A stretch of 64,000 nt of DNA, taken from NCBI RefSeq assembly GCF_000613185.1, contig NZ_CCBB010000003.1, positions 496,001 to 560,000 on the forward strand, written 5' to 3'. The position numbers were made by a program, and so were the translations under genes. The notes below the pieces were generated by a model that was not told the DNA's origin, ran no database searches, and saw only the letters and a list, made by a program, of their open reading frames with translations. This stretch comes from Mycolicibacterium cosmeticum (GTDB taxonomy: Bacteria; Actinomycetota; Actinomycetes; Mycobacteriales; Mycobacteriaceae). Of the stretch, positions 15,365 to 23,082 are shown piece by piece (positions within the stretch are counted from its first letter, which is position 1; each line of letters begins with the position of its first letter).

Positions 15365-16332
15365 CACAGCATTACGTGCGGTCGCAGAACGGGAAGGTCG
15401 GGCAGGTGGACGCGCAGGCGGTGCCGCGCTATGCGGGGCTGGCCACCTTCGCGCGGTTACCGCAACGCCACGAGGTGCCCGACCACGACATCGCCGTCGT
15501 GGGGGTGCCGTTCGACAGCGGCGTCACCTACCGTCCGGGCGCCCGGTTCGGGCCCGCCGCGATCCGGCAGGCCTCCCGGCTGCTCAAGCCCTACCACCCG
15601 GCGCTGGACATCAGCCCGTTCGCGCGGGCGCAGGTGGTCGACGCCGGCGACATCTCGGCCAACCCGTTCGACATCACCGAGGCGGTCGACCAGATCCGCG
15701 CCGGGGTCACCGACCTGCTGGCGCGTCCCGGGCAACGCGTGGTGCTGCTCGGCGGTGATCACACCATCGCGCTGCCCGCGCTGCAGGCCGTGCACGCCGT
15801 GCACGGCCCGGTGGCGCTGGTGCACTTCGATGCGCACCTGGACACCTGGGACACGTATTTCGGTGCGCCGTGCACGCACGGCACGCCGTTCCGGCGGGCC
15901 GCCGAACAGGGCCTGCTGGTCAAGGACCGCTCGGCGCACGTCGGCATCCGCGGGTCGCTGTACGACCGGGCCGACCTGCTGGACGACGAATCGCTCGGTT
16001 TCACCGTGGTGCACTGCCGCGACGTGGACCGGATCGGCATCGACGGTGTCATCGAGCGCATCCTGACCCGGGTCGGTGAGCACCCGGTCTATGTGTCGAT
16101 CGATATCGACGTGCTGGACCCGGCTTTCGCGCCGGGCACCGGGACACCCGAGATCGGCGGGATGACCAGCCGCGAACTGGTCGCCGTGCTGCGGGCCATG
16201 CGGGGGCTGCAGATCGTCGCCGCCGACGTCGTCGAGGTCGCGCCCGCCTACGACAACGGCGAGGTGACCGCCGTGGCCGGCGCGAATCTGGCCTACGAGT
16301 TGGTTAGTTTGATGGCCGATGACTTCTCCTGA
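15361..16332 (+). CDS. speB: Agmatinase/guanidinobutyrase-type ureohydrolase
   Basis: This 323-residue ureohydrolase of the arginase/agmatinase superfamily splits urea from guanidino compounds at a di-manganese site. The ligand motifs are GGDH (131-134), DAHLD (157-161), His173 in CTHGTPF and SIDIDVLDP (246-254), all complete. The overall sequence fits agmatinase or guanidinobutyrase better than arginase, but the family cannot be resolved by eye. ATG at 15361 overlaps the SDR stop. Urea and putrescine or 4-aminobutyrate would be the products. Confidence 0.85.
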   Translation: MTQHYVRSQNGKVGQVDAQAVPRYAGLATFARLPQRHEVPDHDIAVVGVPFDSGVTYRPGARFGPAAIRQASRLLKPYHPALDISPFARAQVVDAGDISANPFDITEAVDQIRAGVTDLLARPGQRVVLLGGDHTIALPALQAVHAVHGPVALVHFDAHLDTWDTYFGAPCTHGTPFRRAAEQGLLVKDRSAHVGIRGSLYDRADLLDDESLGFTVVHCRDVDRIGIDGVIERILTRVGEHPVYVSIDIDVLDPAFAPGTGTPEIGGMTSRELVAVLRAMRGLQIVAADVVEVAPAYDNGEVTAVAGANLAYELVSLMADDFS

Positions 16333-17197
16333 CGTGTCCTGGGGCGAGCGAAGCGACGGGAAATTTGCCTGGCCCGCGGGCAAATTGGCGGCGGCGTCCT
16401 TCACCTTCGACGTGGACGCCGAGTCGGCGGTGTTGTGGGGCAACGACGCCGTCGCCGCGCGGATGAGCGTGATATCGCATCAGGCGTACGGGCCGCTGGT
16501 GGGGGTGCCGCGCATCCTCGATCTGCTGGAGCGCCACCAGATCCCGGCTACCTTCTTCGCGCCGGGCCACACCGCACACCGGTATCCGGAGGCGGTACGC
16601 AGCATCGTCGCCGCCGGGCACGAGATCGCCCACCACGGTTACCTGCACGAGCAGCCGACGGCGCTGACCCTGGAGGAGGAGATCGAGGCCCTGGACCGCG
16701 GGCTGGCGGCGCTGGCCGAGGTGGCCGGGGTGCGCCCGGCGGGGTACCGAGCGCCGATGTGGGATCTGTCCTGGCGCACACCGGGCCTGTTGGCCGAGCG
16801 CGGCTTCCTCTATGACTCCAGCCTGATGGACGCCGATCATCCCTACGAGCTCGCGGTGGGGGACGCCTCGCTGGTGGAGATCCCCATCCAGTGGGCGCTC
16901 GACGACTGGGAGCAGTACTGCTACCTGCCCGACATCTCGGGCAGCGGGCTGATCGAAAGCCCGCGCAAGGCAAGGGAATTGTGGCAGCTGGAGTTCGACG
17001 CGCTGCGCGACGCCGGGGCCTGCTGGGTGCTGACCAATCACCCGTTCCTGTCCGGGCGGCCGTCACGTGCGGTGGAGCTCGGTGACCTGATGCGCTACGT
17101 CGTGGAGCACACCGACGTATGGACGACCAACCTGGGCGCCATCGCCGAGCACGTCCGCTCGCTGGGGCTGACGCCGCGCAGCATCACCCGGCCGTGA
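16319..17197 (+). CDS. Polysaccharide-deacetylase fold protein, PuuE/allantoinase-like
   Basis: This 292-residue NodB-fold hydrolase has the Asp pair in FTFDVDAES (about 28-36), the metal His motif GHEIAHHGYLHE, and GYRAPMWDLS. It resembles cytosolic PuuE-like deacetylases rather than secreted chitin deacetylases: no signal peptide is present. PuuE enzymes hydrolyse allantoin, consistent with a PucR-type regulator, but this one may act on another amide. ATG at 16319 overlaps the ureohydrolase gene by 14 bp. Residues 9-14 (GERSDG) are encoded by the 18-bp repeat element at 16343-16360, a likely insertion in the N-terminal tail. Confidence 0.82.
   Translation: MTSPDVSWGERSDGKFAWPAGKLAAASFTFDVDAESAVLWGNDAVAARMSVISHQAYGPLVGVPRILDLLERHQIPATFFAPGHTAHRYPEAVRSIVAAGHEIAHHGYLHEQPTALTLEEEIEALDRGLAALAEVAGVRPAGYRAPMWDLSWRTPGLLAERGFLYDSSLMDADHPYELAVGDASLVEIPIQWALDDWEQYCYLPDISGSGLIESPRKARELWQLEFDALRDAGACWVLTNHPFLSGRPSRAVELGDLMRYVVEHTDVWTTNLGAIAEHVRSLGLTPRSITRP
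16343..16360 (+). repeat. GGCGAGCGAAGCGACGGG element inside the deacetylase gene
   Basis: This 18-bp copy differs by one base from the two copies in the VOC gene (8185-8232). Here it is read as GERSDG, a different frame from the GRAERRD reading in the VOC gene. A related core, GGTCGCTTCGCTCC, follows the same gene at 17209-17222 in opposite orientation. Confidence 0.85.
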
Positions 17198-17208
17198 ACA
17201 TTCCCCGG

Positions 17209-17222
17209 TCGCTTCGCTCCTA
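17209..17222 (-). repeat. Core of the GGAGCGAAGCGACC element after the deacetylase gene
   Basis: GGTCGCTTCGCTCC, 12 bp after the deacetylase stop, is the reverse complement of GGAGCGAAGCGACC and matches the core of the element at 16343. It is partly palindromic and lies between the convergent deacetylase (+) and SDR (-) genes. Confidence 0.6.
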
Positions 17223-17243
17223 CCCGCCGTGAAGGACCTGACT

Positions 17244-18101
17244 TCAGATGCCCCGTTTCATGATGGCGTCCAGCAGGCTGGGGGCCACACCGTCGAGCAG
17301 CTTGGCGGTCACGGCCATCCGGGGTGCGATGCGTACCGGGCGGGTGCGCGCGGCCGTCACCATCCAGTCGGCGGCTTCGTCGGCCGAGAGCCCCGGCATA
17401 TCGACGAAGGCCTTGGTGGGCTCGATCATCGGCGTCTTCACCAGCGGATAGAACAGCGTGGTGGTGTGCACGCCCTTGGCCGACCACTCCGTCTCGGCGA
17501 CCCGGCTGATCGCCGTGAGCGCGGCCTTGGACGCCTGGTACGCGCCGAAGAACGGTGACGATTCGTTCATCACGCCCCACGTCGACACGTTGATCACGTG
17601 GCCGTCGCCGCGGGCGATCATGCCCGGCACCAGCGCCCGCATCAGCCGCAGTGGCGAGTAGTAGTTCAGCGCCATGGTGCGCTCCAGGTCGTGCCAGCGG
17701 TCCAGCGATTCGATCAGCGGCCGCCGGATGGACCGGCCCGCGTTGTTGACCAGAATGTCGATCCCGCCGTGGCTTTCGAGCACCTGGGCGGCGACGGTGT
17801 CGACGGCGTCCAGGTCGGACAGGTCGGCGGCCACCGCCTCGGCGATGCCGCCGTCGGCGCGGATACCGTCGGTGAGGGCCTGCAGCAGCTCGGCGCGGCG
17901 GGCCACCACGATGACGCTGGCCCCACACGCGGCGAGTTTGCGCGCGGACGCCTCACCGATCCCGGACGACGCCCCGGTGATCAGGATGCGCTTGCCGCGC
18001 AGTTCGATCTCCGGGCCGCGATGCAGGTGTTCGGTCAGCGGCGGGCGCATGCTGGTCAGCAGCACGGCCTCGGACAGCCGGCGCAGGGGGTTCTTGGCCA
18101 C
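17244..18101 (-). CDS. Short-chain dehydrogenase/reductase, Rv0547c-like
   Basis: This 285-residue SDR has a 35-residue N-terminal extension before GKRILITGASSGIG, then ILVNNAGRSIRRP and a catalytic INVSTWGVMNESSPFFGAYQASK block. It matches Rv0547c and keeps its place beside menB, 9 bp downstream of the menB stop on the same strand, so both are transcribed together. The reaction is unknown; a lipid or quinone-related substrate is only suggested by linkage. GTG at 18101 begins AKNPLRRLSEAVLL. Confidence 0.87.
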   Translation of the reverse strand: MAKNPLRRLSEAVLLTSMRPPLTEHLHRGPEIELRGKRILITGASSGIGEASARKLAACGASVIVVARRAELLQALTDGIRADGGIAEAVAADLSDLDAVDTVAAQVLESHGGIDILVNNAGRSIRRPLIESLDRWHDLERTMALNYYSPLRLMRALVPGMIARGDGHVINVSTWGVMNESSPFFGAYQASKAALTAISRVAETEWSAKGVHTTTLFYPLVKTPMIEPTKAFVDMPGLSADEAADWMVTAARTRPVRIAPRMAVTAKLLDGVAPSLLDAIMKRGI

Positions 18102-18110
18102 CCAGCCAAT

Positions 18111-19022
18111 CTAGAAGTAGCGCGGGAACCGGCTCCAATCCGGGTCGCGCTTTTCCAGGAAGGCGTCACGGCCCTCCACGGCCTCATCGGTCATGTACGC
18201 CAAACGCGTTGCCTCACCGGCGAACACCTGCTGGCCCACCAGGCCGTCGTCGATCAGGTTGAAACCGAACTTCAGCATCCGGATGGCCTGCGGCGACTTG
18301 CCGTTGATCTCGGCGGCCCACTGCAGCCCGGTCTTCTCCAGGTCCGCGTGGTCGACCACCTCGTTCACCGCGCCCATCTGATACATGGTCTGCGCGTCGT
18401 AGGCACGGCCCAGGAAGAAGATCTCGCGGGCGAACTTCTGGCCGGTCTGGCGCGCCAGGTAGGCGCTGCCGAACCCGCCGTCGAAGCTGCCGACATCGGC
18501 GTCGGTCTGCTTGAACCGGGCATGCTCACGGCTGGCCAGCGTCAGATCACAGGTCACGTGCAGGCTGTGCCCGCCGCCGGCCGCCCAGCCGTTGACCAGG
18601 CAGATGACCACCTTCGGCATGAACCGGATGAGCCGCTGCACCTCCAGGATGTGCAGTCGGCCGGCCCGCGCCGGGTCCACCGTCTCGGCCGTCTCGCCGG
18701 CGGCGTACTGGTATCCCGTGCGCCCCCGGATGCGCTGATCGCCGCCCGAACAGAAGGCCCAGCCACCATCCTTGGCCGACGGGCCGTTGCCGGTCAGCAG
18801 GATCACCCCGACGTCGGGGGACATCCGGGCGTGGTCGAGCACCCGGTACAACTCGTCCACGGTGTGCGGACGGAACGCGTTGCGCACCTCGGGCCGGTCG
18901 AACGCCACCCGGACCGTCGGCCGCGCGACACCGTCGACGACGTGCCGGTGGTAGGTGATGTCGGTCAATTCGAAGCCGGGCACAGGCTGCCACAGCGCGG
19001 GGTCGAACGGGTTGTCGCTCAT
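18111..19022 (-). CDS. menB: MenB, 1,4-dihydroxy-2-naphthoyl-CoA synthase
   Basis: This 303-residue crotonase-fold enzyme performs the intramolecular Claisen condensation of o-succinylbenzoyl-CoA in menaquinone synthesis, using the product of MenE. The landmarks are RPEVRNAFRP, the oxyanion block GWAFCSGGDQRIRG, the bicarbonate/active-site region VNGWAAGGGHSLHVTCDLTLAS and TDADVGSFDGGFGS with the catalytic Asp. The length and sequence are close to the M. tuberculosis protein (Rv0548c). It leads a two-gene unit with the downstream SDR and is divergent from the lipoprotein at 19128. Confidence 0.96.
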   Translation of the reverse strand: MSDNPFDPALWQPVPGFELTDITYHRHVVDGVARPTVRVAFDRPEVRNAFRPHTVDELYRVLDHARMSPDVGVILLTGNGPSAKDGGWAFCSGGDQRIRGRTGYQYAAGETAETVDPARAGRLHILEVQRLIRFMPKVVICLVNGWAAGGGHSLHVTCDLTLASREHARFKQTDADVGSFDGGFGSAYLARQTGQKFAREIFFLGRAYDAQTMYQMGAVNEVVDHADLEKTGLQWAAEINGKSPQAIRMLKFGFNLIDDGLVGQQVFAGEATRLAYMTDEAVEGRDAFLEKRDPDWSRFPRYF

Positions 19023-19127
19023 GCTGCGACTGTATTGCGCAGCACGCTCAGGTTTGGCACAGGGTGCGCTCGGGTATCAACCTGCCGCACAGTGGCGCCG
19101 ACGCGCGCCCGGTACAGGAGGGTGACG

Positions 19128-19403
19128 ATGAAGTTCTCTGCGGGTTTGGTGACGATGGTCGCGGCGGCCGGACTGCTCGTGGGATGCTCCGCCCCTTCGA
19201 TCACCGGCGGCGACACCTCGTGCAAGAGCTTCCTGGAAGCCGATGAGAAGACCCAGACCGACGCGGTCGCCAAGATGTTGAAGGACGAAAAGGGCACGGA
19301 CGCAGCCCAACTGGAGATCACCGGGACCCGGCTGTCGGTCCAGACGTTCTGCCAGACGGCCGGCAAGCAGGACAGCAAGATCAAAGAGGCCCCGCACCTG
19401 TAG
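19128..19403 (+). CDS. Small lipoprotein of unknown function
   Basis: This 91-residue protein has a lipoprotein signal peptide: a positively charged start (MKFSAG), a hydrophobic core and the lipobox LLVGC (Cys20). The mature part is small, polar and has two further cysteines (about 31 and 75) that could form a disulfide. GTG/ATG choice: the ATG at 19128 has a CAGGAGG ribosome binding site. I do not recognise a named family. It is isolated between the divergent menB and a convergent Ddn-like gene. Confidence 0.78.
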   Translation: MKFSAGLVTMVAAAGLLVGCSAPSITGGDTSCKSFLEADEKTQTDAVAKMLKDEKGTDAAQLEITGTRLSVQTFCQTAGKQDSKIKEAPHL

Positions 19404-19406
19404 GGA

Positions 19407-19856
19407 TCAGACCGGGTCGAACCGGAACACCGGGATCCGGCCGGCCAGGGCCTCGAACTCGTCGGGGTTCGGGCCGGTGACCAGTCCGGCGTTGCGGATG
19501 AAGCTCACCCCGGTGGGCACCAGCACGGGAAACTGCCGCAGGAGCGGCCGGGCCTGGTCGGCGGGCATCTCCACCATGCGCACCCTGGTCGCGGTGCGGC
19601 CCTGGTGCAGGGTGGCCTCGCCCGCGGCGCGGACATTGGCCACCCAGTCCGCGCCGGGCAGGCCGCCGACCACGTAGCGGTGCCCGTCCACGGTCATGGG
19701 AGTGACCGGGGTCGAGCGCAGCTTCCCGGATCTGCGCCCGACCACGGTGAGCACCAGCGGGCCCTTCTCGCCGCCGACGCCGAGCTTGTTCAGCCCGATC
19801 ATCACCTTGTTGACGTACTTGAGCCACCAGGGCGGCCGCACCCGTTCCTGTGCCAT
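19407..19856 (-). CDS. Ddn-family (deazaflavin F420-dependent) nitroreductase-like protein
   Basis: This 149-residue protein belongs to the Ddn/FDOR-A split-barrel family that uses F420. The core block LVLTVVGRRSGKLRSTPVTPM is typical, and GLPGADWVANVRAAGEATL is the F420-binding region. Members reduce quinones and other electrophiles and can activate nitroimidazoles in M. tuberculosis. ATG at 19856 is 9 bp after the HAD gene stop, so it is the distal gene of the ECF42 sigma factor operon. The Ddn-specific substrate pocket cannot be judged by eye. Confidence 0.87.
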   Translation of the reverse strand: MAQERVRPPWWLKYVNKVMIGLNKLGVGGEKGPLVLTVVGRRSGKLRSTPVTPMTVDGHRYVVGGLPGADWVANVRAAGEATLHQGRTATRVRMVEMPADQARPLLRQFPVLVPTGVSFIRNAGLVTGPNPDEFEALAGRIPVFRFDPV

Positions 19857-19865
19857 GGCGCCAGC

Positions 19866-20555
19866 TTAGAGTTCGATCCCGTGCTCCCGCAGCGCCCGCA
19901 CCAGCCCGTCGGGCCGCTCGACCGTGGGCAGCGGGTCGACCAGGGCGAAGGCGCAGCCGATGGCGCGGGCCCCGCCGTCGGCCTCCTCGCTGTCGCCGAC
20001 CATCAACGCCTGGGCGGGGTCGACGCCCAGGCGCTGCAGCGCGATGCGGAAGATCGCGGGATCCGGTTTGATGGCGCCCACCTCGAAGCTCAGCACGTAT
20101 TCGTCGGCGGCCGCACCGGCGGTGGCGAAGGCCGGCCGCAGGTCGAAGGCGATGTTGGACACCACCGCCGTCTTGATGCCGGCCGCACGCAATCCGTTCA
20201 GCGTGGCCGCGGTGTCGGGATACGGCGTCCACGACGCGGGGTCGACCAGCTTGGGGTACAGCGCCGCGGCATCCTCACCGGTGAGCCCGGATTCACGCAG
20301 TACGTGCAGGTAGGCCTCCCGGTGCAGATGCGGTTCCAGGTCCCGGCGAGACCAGTTGTGCTGCTGTTCGGGCGACATCGGCACCGCACTGCCGGTGGGG
20401 GCGGTCACCCGGCGCATCAGCTCGGCCTGCACATGGCCGTCCACGGCCTGCTCGTCCACCGTGATGCCGGCGAACCAGCTGTCGTCTTCCTCGAGTCGGA
20501 ACAGGGTGCCGGAGTAGTCGAAGAGCACCGCGCGCAGATCAGTCACGGGTTCCAT
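19866..20555 (-). CDS. HAD-family hydrolase
   Basis: This 229-residue haloacid-dehalogenase superfamily protein has motif I in AVLFDYSGTLF (DxSGT instead of DxDGT: the second Asp is Ser), motif II in AVVSNIAFD, Lys in GAIKPDPAIF and the Asp motif in MVGDSEEADGG. Loss of the general acid Asp occurs in some phosphatase-like or non-phosphatase HADs and may alter catalysis. ATG at 20555 begins EPVTDLRAVLF; the longer ORF to 20642 overlaps the Eis-like gene and is rejected. It sits 4 bp after that gene. Confidence 0.85.
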   Translation of the reverse strand: MEPVTDLRAVLFDYSGTLFRLEEDDSWFAGITVDEQAVDGHVQAELMRRVTAPTGSAVPMSPEQQHNWSRRDLEPHLHREAYLHVLRESGLTGEDAAALYPKLVDPASWTPYPDTAATLNGLRAAGIKTAVVSNIAFDLRPAFATAGAAADEYVLSFEVGAIKPDPAIFRIALQRLGVDPAQALMVGDSEEADGGARAIGCAFALVDPLPTVERPDGLVRALREHGIEL

Positions 20556-20559
20556 CTTG

Positions 20560-21822
20560 CTAGAACTGGTCGGGAACGCCCGGCGCCACCACCCAACCGA
20601 ACGCCGTCGCCGTCCGGGCGACCGCTCCCGGGGTGAGCTCACCGACCAGGCCGGCCGAGGTCAGCGCCGCCATGCTGACCCCACCCAGGTACACGGCACC
20701 CAACTCTCGTGCGGAGATGGCGATATCCGCTGGGGCGGTGGTCCTTTCGCATTCGGCACCGTCGGGGCCGCCGCGCAGCCGGTACCGTCCGGTGTTCCAC
20801 GCACAGAACTCGTCGGTGACCTCCAGCACCACGTCCAGCTCCGTCGCGTAGCGGCGCAGGACCAGGGCGGCCGGTACGTCGACCAAGCGGGTGAAAATCC
20901 CGTCGATGACCTGGCACCGCAACGCGCGCGGATCGGCGACCAGGTGTCGCAGCGGCTCGTCGACGGTGGCGCCGTCGTATTTCATGGTGCGCACCAGATC
21001 CATGTCCAGCAGGAACCGCCAGATCCGGGCGTAGGCGCGCGGGTTGGTGGCCCGGACCTCCTGGATGTGCAGCTCGGCGTCGGGGCCGGTTGCCCCCCAC
21101 TGCGACTTGGGCCGGTAGACCGCGAAGGCGCTGGGTGTGCCGTCGGGCTCGTGGTGCAGGGCGAACCGGATGCGGCCGGACTCTTTGCGGCGCTCCTCGC
21201 CGTCGTGGATCCAGTGTTCCCACCAGGGGCGCGGCCGGTCCATCCGGCCGGGCAGGCCGGCGACCGCGGCGTCGTAGATGGCGGGTGCGGTGGCCAGCAG
21301 CGTCTCGGCGTCGGTCTCGGTCACCGCGCCGTCGCCGAGCTCCACCCCGGGGCGGAAGGCCAGCTCCCGCACCTGGCCGGACAGCTCGACGTTGAAGCTG
21401 GACAGGCCGTAGCCGAACCGGCCGTAGATCGATGCCTCGGAAGCGAACAGCATGGCTACCGCCTCGGTGCCCCGGGACCGGATCCGCTCCAGCTGGTGAC
21501 GCATCATCGCGGTGAGCAGGCCGCGGCGCCGATGCCCGGCCGCCACCGACACCAGGGTGACGGCGGCCACCGGCACCGACGCGCCGCCGGGCAGGATGAC
21601 GTTCTTGGCGAAGTCGCCGGCCGTCGCGACCCAGCGCTTACCGTCGTGAAAGCCGAAGATGCGCTCGTAATCGGTTAATTTGCGTACCGATTCGATCTCG
21701 TCCTGCTGGGGTTCCTCCAAGAACGCCGAGTACACCGCGCTCTGGAAGGTCTGGAAGTCGTCATCGTCGGTTACGGTGCGCAGGGTCAGGTCGGACACGT
21801 CCACATGCGTACCGCACGGCAC
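20560..21822 (-). CDS. Eis-family GNAT acetyltransferase
   Basis: This 420-residue protein belongs to the Eis family, three-domain acetyltransferases that modify aminoglycosides and polyamines or protein lysines. The acetyl-CoA loop VSVAAGHRRRGLLTAMM is at 91-107. Tyr133 in SIYGRFGYG corresponds to the general acid Tyr126 of M. tuberculosis Eis, and the chain ends with Phe, whose free carboxylate is the reported general base. GTG at 21822 is used; GTGs at codons 7 and 9 are alternatives. It lies 5 bp after the ECF42 sigma gene, so it is probably transcribed with it. Confidence 0.87.
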   Translation of the reverse strand: MPCGTHVDVSDLTLRTVTDDDDFQTFQSAVYSAFLEEPQQDEIESVRKLTDYERIFGFHDGKRWVATAGDFAKNVILPGGASVPVAAVTLVSVAAGHRRRGLLTAMMRHQLERIRSRGTEAVAMLFASEASIYGRFGYGLSSFNVELSGQVRELAFRPGVELGDGAVTETDAETLLATAPAIYDAAVAGLPGRMDRPRPWWEHWIHDGEERRKESGRIRFALHHEPDGTPSAFAVYRPKSQWGATGPDAELHIQEVRATNPRAYARIWRFLLDMDLVRTMKYDGATVDEPLRHLVADPRALRCQVIDGIFTRLVDVPAALVLRRYATELDVVLEVTDEFCAWNTGRYRLRGGPDGAECERTTAPADIAISARELGAVYLGGVSMAALTSAGLVGELTPGAVARTATAFGWVVAPGVPDQF

Positions 21823-21827
21823 CGGTG

Positions 21828-23063
21828 TCAGTCACGTGAATATCGGGCGGCCTTGTGCAGCAACACATCGCGCTCGCGCTCGTTGCCGGCCAGCGCCGCC
21901 GCTGTGCGAAAGGCTTCGGCGGCCTCGGCATCGCGGCCCAGCCGGGCCAGCAGTTCACCGCGCACGCTGGGCAGCAGATACGACTCGGCCAGGCCGGTGA
22001 TGCCGTCGACGAGGCGCAGGCCGGCGGCGGCCCCGTCGGCCATCGCCACCGCGACCGCGCGGTTCAGCTCGACCACCGGTGACGGTGAAATCTGCAGCAG
22101 CGCATCGTAGATCGACACGATGCGGGGCCAGTCGGTGTCGGCGCCGGTCGGGGCGACGGCATGGCATTCGGCCAGCGCGGCCTGTAACCCGTACGGGCCC
22201 CAGCCGCGGCCGGCACGCGCGGTCTCGGCGCGCCGCAGTGCCTGGACGCCGCGCTGGATGCCGGCGCGGTCCCAGCGGGTGCGGTCCTGATCCTCCAGCA
22301 GGATGGCATTGCCGTCGGCATCGGTGCGGGCGGCGAACCGCGAGGACTGGAACTCCATCAACGCCAGCAGCCCGTGCACCTCTGGCTCGCCGGGCACCAG
22401 TGCCGCCAGGACGCGCGCCAGTCGCACTGCCTCGCTGCATAATTCGTCACGGATCCAGCGGCTGCCGAAGGATGCCGAATAGCCCTCGTTGTAGATCAGG
22501 TAGATGACGCCGAGCACCGCCGCCAGGCGGGACCCGAATTCGCCGCGCTCTGGCACCTCGAACGCCAGCCCGGCCAGGCTCTTCTTGGCGCGGGTGATGC
22601 GCGCTGCCACCGTCGCTTTCGGGATCAGGAAGGCCGCCGCGATCTCCTCGGTGGTCAGCCCGCCGACCACGCGCAGCGTCAGCGCGATCTGCGCTTCCCG
22701 GGACAGCACCGGGTGGGCGGCGGCGAAGATGAGCCGCAGCACGTCGTCGTCGATGCGATCGGGATCCCAGTCGTCGTCGACGTGGTCGGCCAGGTCGCGG
22801 GCCAGCACCGCGTACTTGGCGTCCAGGTTGTCCTGGCGGCGCCAATGGTCGACGGCCTTGCGTTTGGCCACCGTCGTCAGCCAGGCACCGGCGTTGCGCG
22901 GCACCCCGGTCTGGGGCCACTGGGTCAGCGCGTCGACCATCGCGTCGGCCGCCAGGTCCTCGGCCAGCCCGATGTCACCGACCCAGCGGGTCAGCGTCGC
23001 GACGACCTTGGCGGCCTCCATCCGCCAGACCGCATCGACGGTCTCGCGGATGTCGGCGGGCAT
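21828..23063 (-). CDS. ECF42-type RNA polymerase sigma factor with C-terminal extension
   Basis: This 411-residue sigma factor of the ECF42 type has the sigma2 region MVDALTQWP...AKRKAVDHWRRQ, the sigma4 helix-turn-helix LTTEEIAAAFLIPKATVAARITRAKK, then a DUF6596/TPR-like extension of about 220 residues. The conserved YLIYNEGY motif lies at its start. ECF42 proteins have no classical anti-sigma factor; the extension is thought to regulate them, and DGPF-domain genes are their usual neighbours. Such a gene is present at 24781-25236, separated by fadD8-like. The downstream Eis, HAD and Ddn genes follow at 5-10 bp. Confidence 0.88.
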   Translation of the reverse strand: MPADIRETVDAVWRMEAAKVVATLTRWVGDIGLAEDLAADAMVDALTQWPQTGVPRNAGAWLTTVAKRKAVDHWRRQDNLDAKYAVLARDLADHVDDDWDPDRIDDDVLRLIFAAAHPVLSREAQIALTLRVVGGLTTEEIAAAFLIPKATVAARITRAKKSLAGLAFEVPERGEFGSRLAAVLGVIYLIYNEGYSASFGSRWIRDELCSEAVRLARVLAALVPGEPEVHGLLALMEFQSSRFAARTDADGNAILLEDQDRTRWDRAGIQRGVQALRRAETARAGRGWGPYGLQAALAECHAVAPTGADTDWPRIVSIYDALLQISPSPVVELNRAVAVAMADGAAAGLRLVDGITGLAESYLLPSVRGELLARLGRDAEAAEAFRTAAALAGNERERDVLLHKAARYSRD

Positions 23064-23082
23064 ACCGCCTATTCTGCCGAGG

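Noticed and set aside
19023..23082. A VapBC toxin-antitoxin pair between menB and fadD8 as in M. tuberculosis
   Set aside because: No PIN-domain or antitoxin ORF is visible there; the interval holds the lipoprotein, Ddn, HAD, Eis and ECF42 genes.
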